A stretch of 27,365 nucleotides of DNA from Micrococcales bacterium (lineage in GTDB: Bacteria; Actinomycetota; Actinomycetes; S36-B12; UBA5976): NCBI GenBank assembly GCA_024640585.1, contig JAHEEQ010000004.1:1-27365 (forward strand), given 5' to 3'. Below the pieces are notes generated by a model. It saw only the letters and a list, made by a program, of their open reading frames with translations, was not told the origin of the DNA and did not search any database. Every line of letters starts with the position of its first letter. Within the stretch, counting starts at the first letter, position 1. The position numbers were made by a program, and so were the translations under genes. Shown here piece after piece: positions 20,870-27,365 of the stretch.

Positions 20870-23800
20870 GTGGCTTTGCGCCCCTCTGATATGAACTCAG
20901 AACGTATCTCGTTTTCAAAAATTACCGAACCACTTGAGGTTCCAAATCTTCTAGCACTGCAGCGCGAATCTTTTGATTGGCTTGTAGGAAATGAAGATTG
21001 GCAAAAGCGTGTTGCTCAAGCGAAAGCTGACGGCCGCGTTGTTCCAGAAATTTCTGGTCTTGAAGAAATTTTCCGTGAAGTTAGTCCAATCGAAGACAAT
21101 GCAGCAATCGAAGACAAGAAGTCTTTGTCATTTGTTGATTTGAAGTTCGAAGAACCTAAATACACAATCGAAGAGTGCAAAGAAAAAGATAAAACTTATT
21201 CTCAGCCACTTTTCGTCGCCGCGGAATTCATGAACCACAAGACTTTCGAAATCAAGAAGCAAACAATCTTCTTGGGCGACTTCCCAATCATGACTCCGCA
21301 AGGAACGTTCATCATCAACGGTACCGAGCGTGTAGTCGTTTCACAGTTGGTTCGTTCCCCTGGTGTTTACTTCAAGCGCGAAAAAGATACGGGCTCTGAA
21401 GAAGGCGAACTAATCGCACAGATTATTCCTAACCGTGGTGCATGGTTGGAATTCAGCATTGACAGCAAAGATGTTGTCAGCGTAAAAGTTGATCGTAAGA
21501 AAAAGCAGAACTTCGCTGTTATTTTCAAAGCTTTGGGTGTAGGCGCCGACCAACTACGCGAACGTTTTGCTGACTACCCAATTTTGCTTGAGGCAATCAA
21601 CAAGGACACAAACCAAACTCAAGATCATGCATTGCTAGATATTTACCGCAAGCTTCGCCCAGGTGAACCACCAACACTTGAAGCTGCCCGTCAACTTCTA
21701 GACAATTTCTACTTCAATCCAAAGCGCTACGACTTGGCAAAAGTTGGTCGCCACAAAATCAACAAGAAACTAGGTTTACAACGTGCTTTGACTGACCAAG
21801 TTCTTTCTCTTGAAGATCTTGCGTACACAATCGAATACCTTGCTCGTTTGAATGCAAAGCAAAAACTGATGACAGCACCAGCTGGTGATGTTCAAGTTGA
21901 AATGGATGAAATTGACCACTTGGGCAATCGTCGTTTGCGCACTGTTGGTGAATTGATTCAAAATCAGGTTCGTACAGGTTTGCTTCGTATGGAACGCGTT
22001 GTTCGCGAACGTATGACAACCCAAGAAGCTGAAGCAATCACACCAACAACCTTGATCAACATTCGTCCACTTGTGGCTTCAATCAAAGAGTTCTTCCAGA
22101 CCTCTCAGTTGTCACAGTTCATGGACCAAACAAACTCACTTTCAGGTCTAACCCACAAGCGTCGTCTTTCAGCGCTTGGACCTGGCGGTCTTTCACGTGA
22201 ACGTGCCGGCTCTGAAGTTCGTGACGTTCACCCATCTCACTACGGCCGTATGTGCCCGATTGAAACTCCTGAAGGTCCGAACATTGGTTTGATTGGTTCA
22301 CTTGCAACATTCGCAAGCGTCAATGAATTTGGTTTCATCCAAACTCCATACCGCAAGGTTGTAAATGGAAAAGTAACGGACGAAATCACAAATCTAACTG
22401 CCGACGAAGAAGAAAACTTTGTTATTGCACAGGCCAATACACCGCTTGATGCAAACAACAAGTTCACACAAGATCTAGTTCTTGTTCGTACTCGTGGCGG
22501 CGAAGTTGATTACGTTGCACCAAACTTTGTTAACTACATGGACGTCTCTCCAAAGCAGATGGTTTCTGTTGCGACATCAATGATTCCTTTCTTGGAACAC
22601 GATGACGCGAACCGCGCTTTGATGGGTGCGAACATGCAACGTCAAGCAGTTCCTCTTGTTCGTACCGAAGCTCCACTTGTTGGAACAGGTATGGAAAAGC
22701 GCGCTGCACTTGATGCAAGCGAAGTTGTAATCGCAACAAACTCAGGTGTTGTGCAGGAAGTTACTGCAGACAACATCTCAGTTATGAATGACGATTCAAC
22801 TTACTCTTACTACCCACTTTCAAAATTCAAGCGTTCAAACCAGGGCACTTGCGTAAACCAACAACCACTTGTTGCAGTTGGTTCGCGTATTGAAAATGGT
22901 CAAGTAATTGCTGATGGCCCTGCAACCAACAATGGTGAAATGGCATTGGGTCGCAACTTGCTTGTTGCATTCATGCCTTGGGAAGGTCACAACTACGAAG
23001 ACGCGATCATTTTGTCCCAGCGCCTTGTGCAAGACGACGTACTTACTTCAATTCACATTGAAGAATACGAAGTTGATGCTCGCGAAATTAAATTGGGTGT
23101 TGAAGAAATCACTCGCGATCTTCCAAACGTTAGCGATGCAAACCTTGCAAAGCTTGACGAACGCGGAATTATTTTCATCGGTGCAGAAGTTGGCCCTGGA
23201 GACATCCTCGTTGGAAAGATCACTCCAAAGGGTGAATCAGAACTAACTCCTGAAGAACGTTTGCTTCGCGCAATCTTTGGCGAAAAGGCTCGCGAAGTTC
23301 GCGATACTTCTTTGAAGGTTCCGCACGGTGAATCTGGTGTAGTCATCGACGTAAAAGTTTTTGACCGCGACGAAGGCGATGATTTGCCAGCACAAGTTAA
23401 CCAACTTGTTCGCGTTTACATCGCACAGAAGCGCAAAATTACTGAAGGTGACAAGCTTGCTGGTCGCCACGGTAACAAGGGTGTCATCGCGAAGATCATG
23501 CCGGTTGAAGATATGCCGTTCCTTGAAGACGGAACTCCAGTTGACGTTGTTCTAAACCCACTTGGTGTACCAAGCCGTATGAACATCGGTCAGGTTTTGG
23601 AAACTCACTTCGGTTGGGTTGCAAAAACTGGTTGGGAAGTTGAATCAGGTTCTGAAGCTGCTGAACTCATCGAAAAGAAGCATTGGAGTGGCAAACCAGG
23701 AACAAAGATTGCAACACCTGTATTCGATGGTGCAAAAGAATCTGAAGTAACTGCATTGCTACGTTCAACATTGAAGTCTTCAAATGGTGCACGACTAATC

Positions 23801-24325
23801 GACAACGATGGAAAAGCAGTGCTTTTCGATGGTCGAAGCGGCGAACCATTCCCAGGCAAAATCACTGTTGGCTACAAGTACATCTTGAAGTTGCACCACT
23901 TGGTTGACGACAAGATGCACGCCCGTTCAACCGGTCCTTACTCAATGGTTACTCAACAACCACTTGGAGGTAAGGCACAGTTCGGTGGACAGCGCTTCGG
24001 TGAAATGGAAGTTTGGGCACTTGAAGCTTATGGTGCTTCTTACGCACTGCAGGAGTTGTTGACAATTAAGTCTGACGACGTCCAAGGTCGCGTAAAAGTT
24101 TATGAAGCAATCGTTAAGGGTGAAAACATTCCTGAACCACGCATTCCGGAATCATTCCGCGTGCTTATCAAGGAAATGCACAGCCTTTGCCTCAATGTCG
24201 AAGTCCTTTCAAAAGAAGGCCAAGCCATTGAAATGCGCGAAACCTCAGAAGACATCGATGCAATCGGTGAAACTCTTGGTATCAATCTTTCGCGTCCAGA
24301 ACCAAGCAGTGTAGAAGAGATCTGA
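20870..24325 (+). CDS. rpoB: DNA-directed RNA polymerase subunit beta
   Basis: 1151 residues, complete. Domains run in the usual order: protrusion/lobe ('[11 protein letters not shown]', '[20 protein letters not shown]'), the rifampicin pocket near residues 410-440 ('[20 protein letters not shown]' then '[17 protein letters not shown]'), '[17 protein letters not shown]', the active-site flanking '[18 protein letters not shown]', '[17 protein letters not shown]' and the clamp end '[20 protein letters not shown]'. Key drug-contact residues Asp 419, His 429 and Ser 434 are present; three neighbours differ from the E. coli and mycobacterial consensus. GTG start at 20870 with GGAAGGA in front; an ATG 21 nt later is an alternative. 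rpoC follows after 8 nt. Confidence 0.99.
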   Translation: MALRPSDMNSERISFSKITEPLEVPNLLALQRESFDWLVGNEDWQKRVAQAKADGRVVPEISGLEEIFREVSPIEDNAAIEDKKSLSFVDLKFEEPKYTIEECKEKDKTYSQPLFVAAEFMNHKTFEIKKQTIFLGDFPIMTPQGTFIINGTERVVVSQLVRSPGVYFKREKDTGSEEGELIAQIIPNRGAWLEFSIDSKDVVSVKVDRKKKQNFAVIFKALGVGADQLRERFADYPILLEAINKDTNQTQDHALLDIYRKLRPGEPPTLEAARQLLDNFYFNPKRYDLAKVGRHKINKKLGLQRALTDQVLSLEDLAYTIEYLARLNAKQKLMTAPAGDVQVEMDEIDHLGNRRLRTVGELIQNQVRTGLLRMERVVRERMTTQEAEAITPTTLINIRPLVASIKEFFQTSQLSQFMDQTNSLSGLTHKRRLSALGPGGLSRERAGSEVRDVHPSHYGRMCPIETPEGPNIGLIGSLATFASVNEFGFIQTPYRKVVNGKVTDEITNLTADEEENFVIAQANTPLDANNKFTQDLVLVRTRGGEVDYVAPNFVNYMDVSPKQMVSVATSMIPFLEHDDANRALMGANMQRQAVPLVRTEAPLVGTGMEKRAALDASEVVIATNSGVVQEVTADNISVMNDDSTYSYYPLSKFKRSNQGTCVNQQPLVAVGSRIENGQVIADGPATNNGEMALGRNLLVAFMPWEGHNYEDAIILSQRLVQDDVLTSIHIEEYEVDAREIKLGVEEITRDLPNVSDANLAKLDERGIIFIGAEVGPGDILVGKITPKGESELTPEERLLRAIFGEKAREVRDTSLKVPHGESGVVIDVKVFDRDEGDDLPAQVNQLVRVYIAQKRKITEGDKLAGRHGNKGVIAKIMPVEDMPFLEDGTPVDVVLNPLGVPSRMNIGQVLETHFGWVAKTGWEVESGSEAAELIEKKHWSGKPGTKIATPVFDGAKESEVTALLRSTLKSSNGARLIDNDGKAVLFDGRSGEPFPGKITVGYKYILKLHHLVDDKMHARSTGPYSMVTQQPLGGKAQFGGQRFGEMEVWALEAYGASYALQELLTIKSDDVQGRVKVYEAIVKGENIPEPRIPESFRVLIKEMHSLCLNVEVLSKEGQAIEMRETSEDIDAIGETLGINLSRPEPSSVEEI

Positions 24326-24333
24326 GGGTAGAC

Positions 24334-27365
<3,032 letters not shown>

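Overview
The window looks like a chromosomal segment of a low-GC actinobacterium, probably a free-living freshwater lineage of the acI/Nanopelagicales kind. This rests on three things seen in the sequence: the order tRNA-Thr, tRNA-Met, rpmG, hadA, hadB, (GT2), murB, aminotransferase, tRNA-Trp, secE, nusG, rplK, rplA, rplJ, rplL, rpoB, rpoC, which is an actinobacterial synteny block; a beta' subunit with the charged coiled-coil insert typical of Actinobacteria; and base composition that by eye is well below that of Streptomyces or Mycobacterium. The species-level assignment is inference.

Positions 1-2720 hold small accessory genes: a MarR-type regulator cut by the window edge, a DUF805 membrane protein, an unrecognised four-helix membrane protein, a single-domain eRF1/baeRF-like protein on the minus strand, and a DUF554 membrane protein. 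Intrinsic terminators separate several of them. Positions 2757-8573 form a branched-chain amino acid (or related amide/urea) ABC transport locus: two permeases, two ATPases in one tight plus-strand operon, then a YqaJ/lambda-exonuclease-like gene, then the lipoprotein binding protein on the opposite strand, converging on a shared terminator. The first permease carries an exported beta-sandwich domain fused to its N-terminus.

Positions 8830-11430 hold a secreted TAP-type alpha/beta-hydrolase lipoprotein and a convergent short-chain dehydrogenase; a long hairpin terminator overlaps the 3' end of the dehydrogenase gene. From 11470 the conserved block begins: tRNA-Thr and tRNA-Met, rpmG, a P-loop kinase-like gene, the HadA/HadB hydratase pair, a GT2-like glycosyltransferase, murB and a convergent class I aminotransferase. 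tRNA-Trp, secE, nusG, rplK-rplA, rplJ-rplL, rpoB and the first 1010 codons of rpoC complete the window.

The strongest non-coding signals are in the ribosomal protein region. Upstream of rplJ there is an L10-leader-like fold, an intrinsic terminator with a competing pairing (an attenuator), and a separate 10-bp hairpin that hides the rplJ ribosome-binding site. Hairpins also sit in the nusG-rplK and rplK-rplA gaps, and the rplL-rpoB gap has a terminator, a good promoter and paired leader elements. I saw no CRISPR array, insertion sequence, rRNA or prophage. Nothing here is clearly a new defence or metabolic system; the most original leads are the layered control of rplJ, the fused permease and the orphan YqaJ nuclease.
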